From Chamaecrista fasciculata (taxonomy: Eukaryota; Streptophyta; Magnoliopsida; Fabales; Fabaceae), in assembly GCA_003254925.1 (NCBI GenBank), contig QANZ01030783.1, positions 1 through 64,000 on the forward strand: a stretch of 64,000 bases of DNA, written 5' to 3'. A program made the position numbers and the translations under genes. Positions 33,514 through 46,080 of the stretch are shown in pieces. The notes beneath the pieces were generated by a model. The model saw nothing but the letters and a program-made list of their open reading frames with translations. It searched no databases and was not told the origin of the DNA. Position 1 is the stretch's first letter. Each line of letters starts with the position of its first letter.

Positions 33514-33781
33514 CAAAATTGACCGCAAAAAAATAATTGAGGATGAAATTAATGGTTGGTGTAAAATCTTTAGGGACCAAAATTGTGCTTTTGACAAGTT
33601 TCTTTATATTTTTCCCAACATTATTTATTGGTTTAAATATGATGAGAATAGTATTCTACAATCAAATCTCTCTAATTGGGTTCAAGACATTTAAACGGCC
33701 ACAATCTTATTTTGGTTCTTTATATTTGTCAAAGATTTTGTTTTAGCCCTTAATATCTTTTTCTACGGCTGTTAAAGCCGA

Positions 33782-34095
33782 AAATTCATATTCCATTGTA
33801 GTATAAATTATACATGTTTGTTTTTTTAGAAACCCATGCAATAGCTCCTTCACCCAAGGTAAAAATCCAACCAGAGGTTGATTTATCCCTCACATTATTT
33901 ATCCAACTAACATCACAATATCTTTTTAAAAATAAAAGAAATGTATTATAATCAATGCATATGACATTGTTCTTATAAGATGACAAAAAACTCATATGTT
34001 ACAGGAGTATATTTGGAAAGTTTCTCAAAAACAAAAGCAATATCAGGCTTGAGCTTGATATTGTACCTTAGCAAGGCCTACTGCAATGCATTTAT
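33782..34095 (-). mobile_element. Fossil Ty1/copia fragment, second copy
   Basis: Near-identical to 15328-15640 and marks the left edge of block B. Broken fragment of the RT/RNase H region without LTRs. Confidence 0.75.
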
Positions 34096-34607
34096 GCCCA
34101 GTTGAGACTGTCAATGAGAATCAAATTGTGTTTGAAAGTAGGGTTGGGAGAGAGTAAAAAATTATGAAAAATTGATTCCAAACCCACTTTTGAGCCTGAT
34201 TGGACCTATTTACTAACGATTCCAACTGGACAAAATAAAGACTTGTTAAGATTTACTCATAGCATGAACACGTCATATTAAGACTTGGAACGAGAGATAT
34301 GACCAACTTCGCTTGTTTGACCATGAAACGAGTGACAATGAAGACAAGAAATATGCCATTCAATTTCATAATGCAAACAAATACTTGTCAGTTGTCACTT
34401 GTGGTTAGTGTCAAGAGGCTTGAAAAATTCTTTTTAATCGAAATATTGTTTCCTCAAGTTCTTGAGAATTTTGTAGATTATGGATTCATGTTTAGTGTTT
34501 ACACTACTAAAATACTTTCCTGCAGAAGGTCTCCTATATGTTAAAAAGAGCTGCACGCGCACCTAATATTGATTCATGTGAAAAATCTACCAGATGGCTA
34601 TAAAGTA

Positions 34608-35244
34608 GGGGTGAGCACGGGTTGGATTGGGGCGGGATGAGGGGAAATCCCAACCCAACCCGCACATCAATCTGCGGGTTGGGTTGGGTTGGGTTTTATG
34701 ATTTTTAAAACTCAACCCGAACCAACCCAACCCGCAGAGTTGCGGGTTGGGTTGGGTTGAACCCGCAAGTTGAGTTCGTAATTTTTTTTTTATAATTTTC
34801 ATTAAAAAAATTATTATTATAAATTTGTGGGTAGTGAATAAAAAACTTACACATAAAAAATGTTAAAAAACATAGATTTTATATATATTAATATAAATCA
34901 ATTAAAATATATTCTATAAAATATGTAAATGTAATACATATATGTAATTATGTAAATTTTAAAATAAAAATATCTTATTTATAAAGAACTAATAGTATAA
35001 ATACATAAGAAAACATACAAAATTTATATAAAAACATATAAATATTTATAAAAAATAAATAAAAAAATAAAAAAATTATATGCGGGTTGGGTTGGGTTGA
35101 AAAACTCCAAACCCGCAACCCAACCCGCAAGTGTGCGGGTTGAGAATTTTAAACCCAAACCAACACGCGAACCCGGACCAACCCAACCCATAACTGCGGG
35201 TTGGGTTGTTTCTGCGGGCTCGCGGGTTGGCGGGTTTGCTCACC
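34608..35244. mobile_element. hAT-type non-autonomous element (CCAACCCGC-rich)
   Basis: Starts GGGGTGAGCACGGGTTGG and ends GGCGGGTTTGCTCACC. Perfect 8-bp target duplication ATAAAGTA at 34600-34607 and 35245-35252. The uninterrupted target GGCTATAAAGTAATCTTTG exists at 16143-16161 and 36227-36245, so there are two empty sites in the window. Ends carry GGGTTGGGTTGGGTT arrays; the core is A/T-rich. No coding. Confidence 0.93.
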
Positions 35245-35425
35245 ATAAAGTAATCTTTGTTATTATTATTAATATTGGCAACATCTTATGTTATTACTAG
35301 GGGAATTAATGATTACAAAGTCTGTTATACATCTTCAATGAAAGCTATAAATAGTTAAATATCGATATAAAAACATATATAAAGGAATGTAGACATATAT
35401 GGAGATATATATATATATATATATC

Positions 35426-35834
35426 GGCAAAACACCCTTTCGTGCCCCTAACGTTTGCGGTGATTTTCAGTTATGCCCTTAACGTTTCATTTGTGTCAGT
35501 TGTGCCCCCAATGTGAAACGTTAGTTTCAATTATGACCCCAATTTCAATCATCCACAAAAAAATACCATTTCCGCACCATTTGAGCTTGGTTTTGATCAG
35601 ATTTCATATGGGTTTTAATTTTCGGACATCACAATCTTGATTGCTTGGATCAATTTCAAAGATTAAGCTCAAAATAGCCCCAAATCCGAAGAAAATCGAA
35701 CCTAATGAACCCTAAAAATGACCAAAATGAAACGCAGCAAAACCAAGCATTTTTTCAAAATTTCCATGTGTAAAATGATCCTTAGGAGCCAAAAATGAGT
35801 ACCCATAAACTCATTTATCAAAATAAACTAAAAT
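35426..35834. mobile_element. Truncated MULE (GGCAAAACACCC family)
   Basis: Left arm and part of the interior as in 16433-16974, cut near 35834 where it joins ATTGGTGAAATTTTAGTTTT (copy of 17582 onward). Confidence 0.8.
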
Positions 35835-36190
35835 ATAGTTATTGGTGAAATTTTAGTTTTACTAACATAGGTAAATAATATACAAAATATAATATCATCA
35901 GTTACATTCAAATCACAATTTTCATTTACTATCCTATCATAGATTAAAAGTTGCCTTGAGATTTGCACAAAATATTTCTAAAATAGTACATGACTCTCGA
36001 GGAAGTATTTTTTGAATCCAATAGTAGGAAGTTTTAGTGCAAACCCAAACAATGGCTCATGGTTAGTACAATGGCTTGGAAAATTCCTTTTAATGAAATG
36101 TGATTTCTCTAATAAAGGGCCAACTCAGTTCGAGTCCTCATTTGATGGGGTGCTAGGAAAGGGAATATACTAGCAGCCTTATTATTAATC
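35835..36190. repeat. Partial extra copy of the dioxygenase intron 2 with cut SINE
   Basis: Corresponds to about 17584-17930, including the left part of the SINE, and stops at GCAGCCTTATTATTAATC (36173-36190). From 36193 the block starts again with sequence equal to 34565 onward, so block B has a small internal tandem duplication. Confidence 0.75.
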
Positions 36191-36498
36191 TAAACTAATA
36201 TTGATTCATGTGAAAAATCTACCAGATGGCTATAAAGTAATCTTTGTTATTATTAATATTTTCATATACCATGATGTCCATGTTCCCCCTCTTTTCCTCA
36301 AAATTGCAAATCGGAAAGAAAATGCAATCATTTATTAATATTCGCAACATCTTATGTTATTACTAGGGCTTTTTCAATCAGTGTTCTTAGGGAATTAATG
36401 ATTACAAAGTCTGTTATACGTCTTCAATGAAAGGTATAAATAGTTAAATATCGATATATAAAGGAATGTCGACATATATGGAGATATATATATATATA

Positions 36499-37073
36499 GG
36501 CAAAACACCCTTTCGTGCCCCTAACGTTTGCGGTGATTTTCAGTTATGCCCCTAACGTTTCATTTGTGTCAGTTGTGCCCCCAATGTGAAACGTTAGTTT
36601 CAATTATGACCCCAATTTCAATCATCCACAAAAAAACACCATTTTCGCACCATTTGAGCTCGGTTTTTATCAGATTTCATATGGGTTTTAATTTTCCGAC
36701 ATCACAAACTTGATTCCTTGGATCAATTTCAAAGATTAAGCTCAAAATAGCCCCAAATCCGATGAAAATCGGACCTGATGAACCCTAAAAATGACAAAAA
36801 TGAAACGCAGCAAAACCAAGCATTTTTTCAAAATTTCCATATGCAAAATGATCCTTAGGAGCCGAAAATGAGTACCCATAAACTCATTTATCAAAACAAA
36901 CTAAAACGAACACGGATCTAAGCTCAAAAGTTCCGAAAAGTGGTACACTAACGAGGGTGGGGGCATAATTGAAACTAACGTTTCACATTGGGGGCACAAT
37001 TGACACAAATGAAACGTTAGGAGCATAACTGAAAATCACCAAAAACGTTATGGGCACGAAAGAGTGTTTTGCC
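36499..37073. mobile_element. Complete MULE (GGCAAAACACCC family), block B
   Basis: Same family and position as 16433-16974. Termini GGCAAAACACCCTTTCGTGC and CACGAAAGAGTGTTTTGCC, flanked by TATATATA on both sides. It carries about 33 extra bases (GATTTCATATGGGTTTTAAT) missing from the block A copy. Confidence 0.8.
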
Positions 37074-37222
37074 TATATATATCAGATTCAAAAGCAACTT
37101 AAAGTAGAAAATAACTGTATCTAGTGATGAAGTTGCTTATGCAAACCAAAGAGACATGAGAATCAAGAGTGAATCTCTTATTCTTTACAATTTCATCATT
37201 ATTCCATCAAAAACTAATTTCA

Positions 37223-39200
37223 TCATAATCTAAAGGGCTTCAAGGCAGTGTCCCCATCAAGGCCCTTTGAGAAATGATGTATCAATAGCTCTTTTGTGGT
37301 TATGCCCTTATAGATTGCTTTGTTGTCTTCTGATAACAATTCCTTAATTGGACCAAAAACCTTTGGTGTTTCTTTTGTACGGCCAATGTATATAAAGAAG
37401 CTTACTATGGAAATCCTTGGCCCTATTTGATTTGCCAACACCCTGTGAAAAATACTAATGAACCTGTCGTTTGTAATTAGCTGCACCATCATCAACCATG
37501 AAACTGAGAAATTAGTATAATCCCCACAGTCACAAATAGTTTGAGTGGAGAAGAATGTCATATTATTTTATATAGCTCTTGAAATTTAGCAACGATTAAG
37601 TATATATATCATCATTTTCACTTCAGTGTAAGTTGCCTATATTTGATACACTATTCAATATATCAGACGGTTCATTGTATTGGTGAAATTTTAGTTTTAC
37701 TAACATAGGTAAATAATATACAAAATATAATATCATTAGTGACATTCAAATCACAATTTTCATTTACTATCCTATCATAGATAAAAAGTTGCCTTGAGAT
37801 TTGCACAAAATATTTCTAAAATAGTACATGACTCTCGAGGAAGTATTTTTTGAATCTAATAGTAGGAAGTTTTAGTGCAAACCCAAACAATGGCTCATGG
37901 TTAGTACAATGGCTTGGAAAATTCCTTTTAATGAAATGTGATTTCTCTAATAAAGGGCCAACCCAGTTCGAGTCCCCACTTGATGGGGTGCTAAGAAAGG
38001 GAATATACTAGCAGCCTTACCCTTGCTTTTTTGCAGAAAAGCTGGTTAAAACCCACGACCTCAGACCCTACGGCAAGCGTGCTTACCCTGAGCCAAGCCG
38101 GCCCTTCAAATGTGATTTCTCTAATATCTACAGAATTTTCAGATCATGGATTTATGGTTACCCCATTACTATCATTACCTGTAGAAGATCTCCAATGTTA
38201 ACAACCAGAGCTCCATGCACAGGAGGTACATCAACCCATTGATTCTCCTGAAGGACTTGAAGACCACCTATTTGATCTTGCAAAACTATTGTCAAGAAAT
38301 CAGCATCACTATGCTTTGAAATGCCCATGGCCAATTCAGGTTCAGGGCATTTTGAATAGTAATGACCCAGAATATAAGTTCCTTCAGCACAAGCCAAATC
38401 TTGGAGGTAAGAAGGATTAAGGCCAAGAGCCTCTGACAACAACTCAAAGATGGTATGTCCCAAATCCCTTATTGTCTTTGAATATTCAACCACAATGTCC
38501 ATGGAACACATTTCATTAAGATCAGAAAAATTCATTAGCTTATAAATCATTGAAACTTAAGTTTTTCTTGACAATAAGCAACAGTTTATCGGTTTTTTCT
38601 TCCCATAATCATTTGAAATTTTTCATATATCAGCTGTATTCCATTCCCAGAAATAGCTTATGAACATTATCAGACTACACAGGGAAAGCCAACGAAAAAA
38701 AAAAAATTGTTTCATAACATTACCTGCATACTTCTGGGATCTCTACAATCAACAGGATTGTCAGAAAACAGACTTGCATTGGAATAGTATACGGCTTTTT
38801 TCTTCGAATTCCTCGAGTAAAATTGCTTCCTCACCTCAGAATCTTGTTCATGAAACCTACGGATTCCATTAATCATCTCATCCAAAACATCAGTTGGAAT
38901 CCCATGATTAATCACCTAAAAAAATCCCCAGTTTTGACTTGCACATCCAATTTTCTCAACCACTTCAAAGTGAACACCTGCAAGGTCTATTATGGGCAGA
39001 GTGAAGTTTGAGCCATTTTCTGAACTCTCTGAGAGATCATCCAACTTCCCAGAATGGAAGATACGTGGGATCTTGGTGACCCCAGATTCTAAGAGACCTT
39101 TCACACCAGTCTTTGATTCATCAAATGCTTTGAGTTCAGCTGTTCTATCATAATTGGAATCAGAAGCTGCACCTAGCTCACTAGAGCTTGTGACCACCAT
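37223..39200 (-). pseudogene. 2-oxoglutarate/Fe(II) dioxygenase, ACC oxidase homolog-like, copy B
   Basis: Better preserved than copy A. Minus strand, ATG at 39200: MVVTSSSELGAASDSNYDRT, then KAFDESKTGVKGLLESGV and PIIDLAGV. The same TAG replaces Gln after NWGFF, before VINHGIP (38916-38918). Exon 1 runs to a donor at 38724 (TATGCAG/GTAATG), and WRD has become CRD. The start of the next exon (before EMCSMDIVVEYS) has no clear acceptor. Exon 2 ends at 38179; exon 3 is 37223-37480. Iron ligands His-Ser-Asp, second His in DRFISIFHRVLAN and the RIS motif are intact. The Ser codon that is TGA in copy A is still TCA here. With a nonsense codon at about residue 95 and a damaged exon junction it is a pseudogene. 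Confidence 0.87.
37953..38107 (-). mobile_element. tRNA-derived SINE, block B copy
   Basis: Same SINE as 17854-18008, in the same intron and with the same 19-bp flanking duplications, so it was inserted before the block was duplicated. Confidence 0.85.
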
Positions 39201-39244
39201 ACTGGGAAAACAAACCAATGAGGGAAAAAAAATCCCAAGTTTCA

Positions 39245-40531
39245 AAACATAGAAAAGAAACCAAATGGTGAGTGACTGGGGGCATTTTTTATTCCTATCT
39301 TTAGAAACATGTTTTTAAAATTATTCTTAAACCTATTTTTAAAAATAGATTTTAAAAAAAAAAATTAAAAATAATCTGTTTGGTAAAATAATTTTATTAG
39401 GAGAAGATGAACTTCACAAATTTTTGCAAAAATTACATAATGACAACAAATAGGTTCAAAAATTACAAAAACGGCTCTGGATCATAGTATTTGAGGACTA
39501 AAATGAAAAATTTAAATTTTTTGGGGTCAAAATGGAACTTCAAAAAATATTGGAAAAAGGGTAAAATTACAGATTAGTCTTAAATCTGGAAAAAAAATGC
39601 AGTTTAGTCCTACAAAACTGTGCATTCAGTGGAAGGAAGATGGACTTTTACAAATTTTTGCAAAAATTACAGAATTCCCCCAAATATTTTCAAAATTTAC
39701 AAAAATGTACCTGGATCATGATATTTAAGGACTAAAATGAAAATTATAAAAATATTTTGGGGTCAAAATGTAATTTTGAATAATATGGAAAATGTGGAAA
39801 TTTCACATCAGTCCAAAATCTAAAACATGAGTGCAATTTAATCCTACATCTGAATAAAGGAAATATTTGTAAAATATTACAGATATGCCACTGCTTATTT
39901 TATAAAAACTGAGTTTAAAACAAGTTTTAATAGTTCTCTGTTTTTATGTTTCAAAAACAGGTTTCAGTTTTTGTTTTTTGTTTTAAAAATCAAATATAAA
40001 AAAATAGATTATCAAACGAACGTTTTTACCTTTTGTTTTTTAAAAACAAAAAAATTTATTCAGAGAATAAAATCAAACAGGCCCGTCTTTACTTTCTGTG
40101 TTGTTCCTAATGAAGCCAATGGAAACAATTAGACTTATAGGTTCTCACTTCTTACACAAAATTAAGTGATTCATAAAAGATAAAGAAGCATGGTATGCTC
40201 ACAAGTTCTGACTGCTGAACTTATATGAATAAATAATCGTCAAGTCAATGGATTTTAACAGAAGATGATAAACAATATAAATAAAAATTTATCCCTAACC
40301 TAGCTATGAACCCTAAGGTTAAAGAGAACCCAAAACCCCAACACACAATATGGACAAAACAAATAGAAACAATGAAACCCTCAACTTATTGAATCCCCAA
40401 ATGACAACTACAAATGGAACACAAATAATCGGTTGATTTTAAAAACCAAGAATGAATTCGGAAACCCTACTACCAATAATAGATATAGTATGGTAGAAAG
40501 AAATCAATTACCTTGATAAAAATTAATTCTT
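39245..40531. other. Spacer equal to 18840-20121
   Basis: Near-identical to the block A spacer, including the two diverged 240-bp units. No gene seen. Confidence 0.5.
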
Positions 40532-41022
40532 GATAAGCAACCCTCTCCTAAGGATTCTTCTTTCAACTAAGAAAGTTAATGGAGTATTTATACTCCATTG
40601 AATCTTAATAATAATAATAATGTAATAGAAGAAGATAAGCAACCTCTTAAGGATTCTTCTTACAACTAAGAAAGTTAATGGAGTATTTATACTCCATTGA
40701 ATCTTAATAATAATAATAATATAATAGAAGAAGATAAGCAACCTCTTAAGGATTCTTCTTACAACTAAGAAAGTTAATGGAGTATTTATACTCCATTGAA
40801 TCTTAATAATAATAATAATATAATAGAAGAAGATAAGCAACCTCTTAAGGATTCTTCTTACAACTAAGAAAGTTAATGGAGTATTTATACTCCATTGAAT
40901 CTTAATAATAATAATAATATAATAGAAGAAGATAAGCAACCTCTTAAGGATTCTTCTTACAACTAAGAAAGTTAATGGAGTATTTATACTCCATTGAATC
41001 TTAATAATAATAATAATAATGT
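40532..41022 (+). repeat. Five copies of a 99-bp tandem repeat (block B)
   Basis: Unit starts at 40624, 40723, 40822 and 40921 are exactly 99 apart, with one leading copy at 40532. Each holds the palindrome GGAGTATTTATACTCC. Because 99 is a multiple of three the minus strand is open for 138 codons with a repeated 33-residue pattern (IIIIIKIQWSINTPLTFLV). This is a by-product of the repeat and not evidence of a gene. Block A has two copies. Confidence 0.93.
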
Positions 41023-42170
41023 ATGAAAGATATTTTAATTAATTAAATTAGATATATAAAGAAGAAAACTAAGAAATATAAACAGTTATGTCAGCTGTTT
41101 TAATTAATTAAATTAGATATGTAAAAAAGCATGTTAGCTATTTTAATTAATTAGATTAGATATGTAAGAAAGCATGTTAGATATTTTAATTAATTGGATT
41201 TGATATATAAAGAAGAAAACTAAGAAATATAAAAAGTTATGTCAGCTGTTTTAATTAATTAAATTAGACATGTAAGAAAGCATGTTAGCTATTTTAATTA
41301 ATTGGATTAGATATATAAAGAAGAAAACTAAGAAATTTAAATTTATATCAGCTGTTTTAATTAAATAAATTAGATATGTAAAAAATCATGTTAGCTATTT
41401 TAATTAATTGGATTAGATATGTAAAAAAGCATGTTAGCTATTTTAATTAATTGGATTAGATATATAAAGAAGAAAACTAAGAAATATAAAAAGTTATGTC
41501 CGCTGTTTTATTCAATTAAATTAGACATGTAAGAAAGCATGTTAGCTATTTTAATTAATTGGATTAGATATTTAAAAAAGCATGTTAGCTATTTTAATTA
41601 ATTAAATTAGATATGTAAAGAAGAAAACTAAGAAATATAAAAAGTTATGTTAGCTGTTTTAATTAATTAAATGAGGAAATATAAAAAGGTATGCTAGCTA
41701 TTTTAATTAATTAGATTAGATATATAAAAAACCATGTTAGCTATTTTAATTAATTGGATTAGATATATAAAGAAGAAAACTAGAAAAAATAAAAAGTTAA
41801 TTAAGTAGATTTTTTTTTGGCCAATAATTAAGTAGATTAGATATATAAAAAAACTAGGAAATATGAAAAAGCATGCCAACTATTTTAATTAATTAGATTA
41901 AATATTTAAAAAAAGAAACTTGAAAATGTAAAAAGGTATGACCGTTGTTTTAATTAATTAGATTAGATATATAAAGAAGAAAACTAAGAAATGTAAAAAT
42001 CTATGCCAACTATTTTAATTATGTAGATTAGATATATAAAAAAAATTAGGAAATGTAAAAAAAGGCATGCCATCTATTTTAATTAATTAGATAAAATATG
42101 TATAAAAAAACTAGAAAATATAAGAAGGCATGTCAACTATTTTAATTAATTAGATTAGATATAAAAAGTG
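41023..42170 (+). repeat. Minisatellite-like array, TTTTAATTAATT units (block B)
   Basis: Counterpart of 20326-21480 with the same order of variant units and only scattered single-base differences. Confidence 0.85.
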
Positions 42171-42718
42171 TATAAAAAAAAAGGTTAGATATATAAAAAA
42201 AAATAGAAAATTAGAAAGTTTAATAGTGTTATTATTTTTCCGATGGCGATTGATGATGGCTCCAATGTTACAAATTTCGTTAAAAAATATCCAAAAACAC
42301 TTAAAATTTCTTCTTTTTTTTTCCCCAATGATTGATACCAAGACAATGAGACCCATGTCCTCTCAAATATTTAGTGGCTTGTGCATTCTTAAATTATTGG
42401 GTAAAGAATTATTCATTTCAGTTTTAATATTTACTTTTTAAATTAATGTACACAGATTAAAAAAATTATTAGTTGAAGAAAAATATGAGATAAGATTAAT
42501 TTTGGGAATAATAAGTTAATAACAATACTTGAGAAATGTTTGTTCGTTATGACTCCCCTATTTAATAGGGATAAAACTAAAAAAAAATATCAAGGTTCTT
42601 TTGATTTTATAGAACATTAGATATTTTGAAAAAAAAAAACCACCAACAAAGCAGAAATTCATAAACGAAGGAAGTAGTCATAGTTTGTCGATAGTAAATA
42701 TCCTGAATAACATTTAAC

Positions 42719-43062
42719 TATGAGGGAACCTACTATTTTGTCCCTCATTTTTCACAGTTTGAACGATTTGGTCCCTGCATTATTGAAATATACTATTTGG
42801 TCCCCCAATAATTACAAATGTGAACTCGTTAGTCCATGTATCCTCTCTCCGTTATTAACACCAATGATCTGGCCTTTAAGTGCACATGTGGCATGTTAAA
42901 TGCCACATATTAGTGCTACATGTGCAACTATTTGGTCCCTTGGTTTTGAAACACAATACTATTTGGTCCTTCTCTAGATTCTTTTTATTTAAAAATTCTC
43001 CCTTATCTCAAGATTTGTCTTTCATTCAAATCCTTGATTAATAACAAATTGGTCTCCAAAGA
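42719..43062. mobile_element. MULE-like arm (block B)
   Basis: Same as 22025-22368. Confidence 0.65.
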
Positions 43063-43901
43063 GAAGATTCCGCTACAAGTAGAGATTGCGAACCAAATCC
43101 AGCAACGAGAACAAGAATTCAGGTAATTCTCCAGAGAGAAGATTCCGCTGCAAGTAGAGATTGCAAAGATTGTCGCAAGAAGTGAGATATGAGGGAAGAC
43201 GACTGGTTAAGGCATTGAAACGCTGGCTGAGAGTGCGAAGGAGAGTAAAGTTGCCAAAAACTTCGAGAGAGTGACGGCGGGAAGACAAAGGTGAACGACA
43301 CAGTCATTTTGGCAGTGAACGCCGAGCCATGAGTAGGGGCTCTGTTCAAAGATGAACCAGAAGATAGTTCGGCCACCAAGGCGGAAAGGAGAGAGATGAG
43401 AGAGAGATAGTCAGAAGGCAGATCTGGTTTTGCAAAAGGAAGCCAAATGAGGAAGAAGAAGAAGAAGAAATTTTGGATCAAAGAGTAAGGCCATGATTCT
43501 GACTAAGAAAATCAGGGAACATACAGGGGTTTTCTGCCTAATTTGAACCATAATCTTCAAAGAGGAAGGCATGAAGGAGAAGGAAAAAGAAAGAGAGAAA
43601 GAGACGAGGATTTAAACCTAAAGGATGAAATTGCATTCATTACCATGAAACTTTTTTTTTCTTCTGTCATAGTCCCTCTCTCATAAAAAAGGAAGTCAAA
43701 TTAATAAAATATTAATAGTTAGAGTCTTAAAATAGTATTTTGCCAAAATTTTCGTTAAATTTTGGACGGAAAAATACCTCAGGACCCTTTCTGCTAATTG
43801 AGCAAACCACAGGCCCTTATTTGACATTTTTTAAACCACATGGACCAATTCTGTAAATGGGCCAAACCACAGAGACCCTCTATGTAATTTACCGTATCAA
43901 A
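43063..43901 (-). mobile_element. Truncated LRR-kinase-capturing element (block B)
   Basis: Same as 22369-23207. The minus-strand 120-codon frame starting MIQNFFFFFFLIWLPFAKPD (43481) is identical to that of block A. Confidence 0.75.
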
Positions 43902-44614
43902 AAACATTGTTAGTCATTTCGCTTTATGCCCAAGAAGACATCATTTAAGGATTGTGCCAAAGATATGGGTGATTTATAAATTGGGTATAAATAAAAAAAT
44001 TATGTTTCTCCCCCAATTCTACCCATACAAATTGAAGTAACAATCTTTCTATGGCTATTTATTGAGAACAAAAGCTTGACCAGAGAGGTCAGAGGCGATG
44101 ACGAGGCGACCGTCTGAGCAGAAGGTGGCACAAGATATGACATCGAAGAAGGAAGAGATGGTGGAGAAGAGAGAAAGGGTTTTAGAGCTGAAGATAGATA
44201 GGGAGGTAGAGTGACCGGCGGCGAAGGAATAAGGGAGAGAGGGAGAGAAGGTAAGAGAAGGAACGAAGATTAGGTTTGGAATTTGCTACGACTTGAACTT
44301 GGGTTTGCTTTGGGGTTCTAGGTTTGGATTTCAACTTGGGTTTTACAAGGAACGTCTTGCAGGGATGAGGTTACGCCATTGGAGGACCTTCTGAAGTCTG
44401 AATTTTGGTGAATTTTTAGTAAAATGACTTAAATATCCTCAATTAAAATGGTGACATGGAAATTAATTAACTGCAGAAAGTTAATAGAATATAGATGGAG
44501 GGGGTTTGACTGAGCACAATTAGAAACTCCGGGGGTGTTTCTATTGAGTTTTAAAACTTAGTAGTATTATGTGCCCCTGACCCAAAACTCAGGTGGAGTT
44601 TGTGCAATTTGGCC
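43902..44614 (-). mobile_element. Right part of the UTP15-capturing element (block B)
   Basis: Same as 23208-23919. Right end AATTTGGCC is followed by TTTAAGGAA (44615-44623), one base different from the original target duplication. Confidence 0.75.
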
Positions 44615-44808
44615 TTTAAGGAAACGTTCTATCAAAGTGAAGACGCGAATTCGAGTAACCTTTTATTTTGTTTGTAATTTTTATAGCTATATTATATATA
44701 GTATTTTTAAAAGTTGTTTATTGCCATGTCAGCATCAACTTAACACTGTAATAGCGGTAAGGATTAAATTTCAAATGATTTGAAATTATAAGGACTAAAT
44801 CATGTGCG

Positions 44809-45400
44809 GCCAAAGTTCAATTTTGGTCCCTCAAGTTTGCTCAAAGTTTCATTTTGGTCCCTCATCTTTTTTTCGTTTCGTTTGGTCTCTCAGGTTTGCT
44901 CAAAGTTCTATTTTGATCCCTCATCTTTTTTTTTCTTTCCGTTTTGATCTCTCAAGTTTCCAAAATGTTCTACCATTAGTCCCTCAACATTTTTCCATCC
45001 ATTTTTTCCGTCAAGAAAAACTTTCATCCAATATTTTATTTATTTTTACATTAAAGTCTTTTTTTTTATAATAAGATCAAAACGTAAGGAAAAAATAAAT
45101 TGAGATTTTAATTAAATTTGCTCCAAAACATAACTACTACTTCTTCGGGCTCCTCTCTCTCTCTCTCTCCCCACCACAAATGACGACGCTCTGGAATCTC
45201 AGTGAACTCAATCATCCTCTGACCCATCACGACCTCCATATTCAGTCGGTAGAAATTGGTGACAGAGATTAAGATGGCGCCAGAGGAGTAAAACGAGATC
45301 CTTGGGATATTCAGATGGAGGGAAAGTTGTTGGGTCCAGCCCAAACGTTGGGGGCATAACTAAAACTGACCCCAAACGTTAGGAGCACCAACAGGTCTTT
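44809..45400. mobile_element. MULE arm, unidentified captured segment and right arm
   Basis: Fuller version of 24116-24290: the arm GCCAAAGTTCAATTTTGGT, then at 45108-45344 a minus-strand open frame (QRMIEFTEIPERRHLWWGE in its second half) I cannot assign, then ACCCCAAACGTTAGGAGCAC and CAACAGGTCTTTTTCC. Parallels at 11506-11770 and 56050-56365. Confidence 0.5.
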
Positions 45401-46072
45401 TTCCTTTTAACTAATTTACAATATATATTAATGGTAATAACAAATTAAACATTAAATAACACAGAAAATGTTTAATCAAAAAACTAAAATTCCTCTTAAT
45501 ATCATAATCACAAGTGGATTGTTCATAATTTTAATCAGTTCATTATAAATCTCAACAAAAATATTGAATTGAAAGTTAAATAATTCCAATAGTATTTAAT
45601 CAAAAAGTTAAAAATTAACCCTCTTATTTCCAACAAGTTAAAATTAATCAAACAGTGCATACGTAATTCTAACATACAGACAAAAACAAACACAAATACA
45701 TATAAGGAAGAAAACAAAAAGAACTTTCGCGAATGATGAGCTGGCATGAAAACCATCTCAAAACCACTAGTGATACATGGGAAAACTACTAGTGAAGTGT
45801 GAACAGGTAGGCTAACCCCAAAATAAGAGAGAGAGAGAGAACAAGGGAGTAATAATTAAAATGATAAGATGAAAAGGTTAAGAAAGAGATTAAATTTGTC
45901 CAATTAAGGAAGTAGAGAGAAAAAGAGAGATGATAGAAAAAAACAAAGGAACAACGATGCAAGAATAGGTTAAATGTAATACGTGCATAAAAGACTGATT
46001 ACAATCCCAAGCGGCGGTGACTCCACCCCCATGTGGGCCCCACCTCTTCCCCTTCTGTGTATGAAATCGGCT

Positions 46073-46080
46073 TATAAATA
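46073..46080 (+). promoter_or_regulatory. TATA box of F-box copy 3
   Basis: TATAAATA in the same context as 24970-24977. Confidence 0.65.

Noticed and set aside
40523-40939. 138-codon minus-strand open frame with four 33-residue repeats
   Set aside because: It is simply the translation of a 99-bp tandem DNA repeat in A/T-rich sequence; the same repeat in block A gives no such frame.
45108-45344. ABC transporter (ABCC-type) fragment suggested by QRMIEFTEIPE
   Set aside because: Only a short resemblance to the ERIKQFTNIP-like motif; flanking residues do not fit, so left unidentified.
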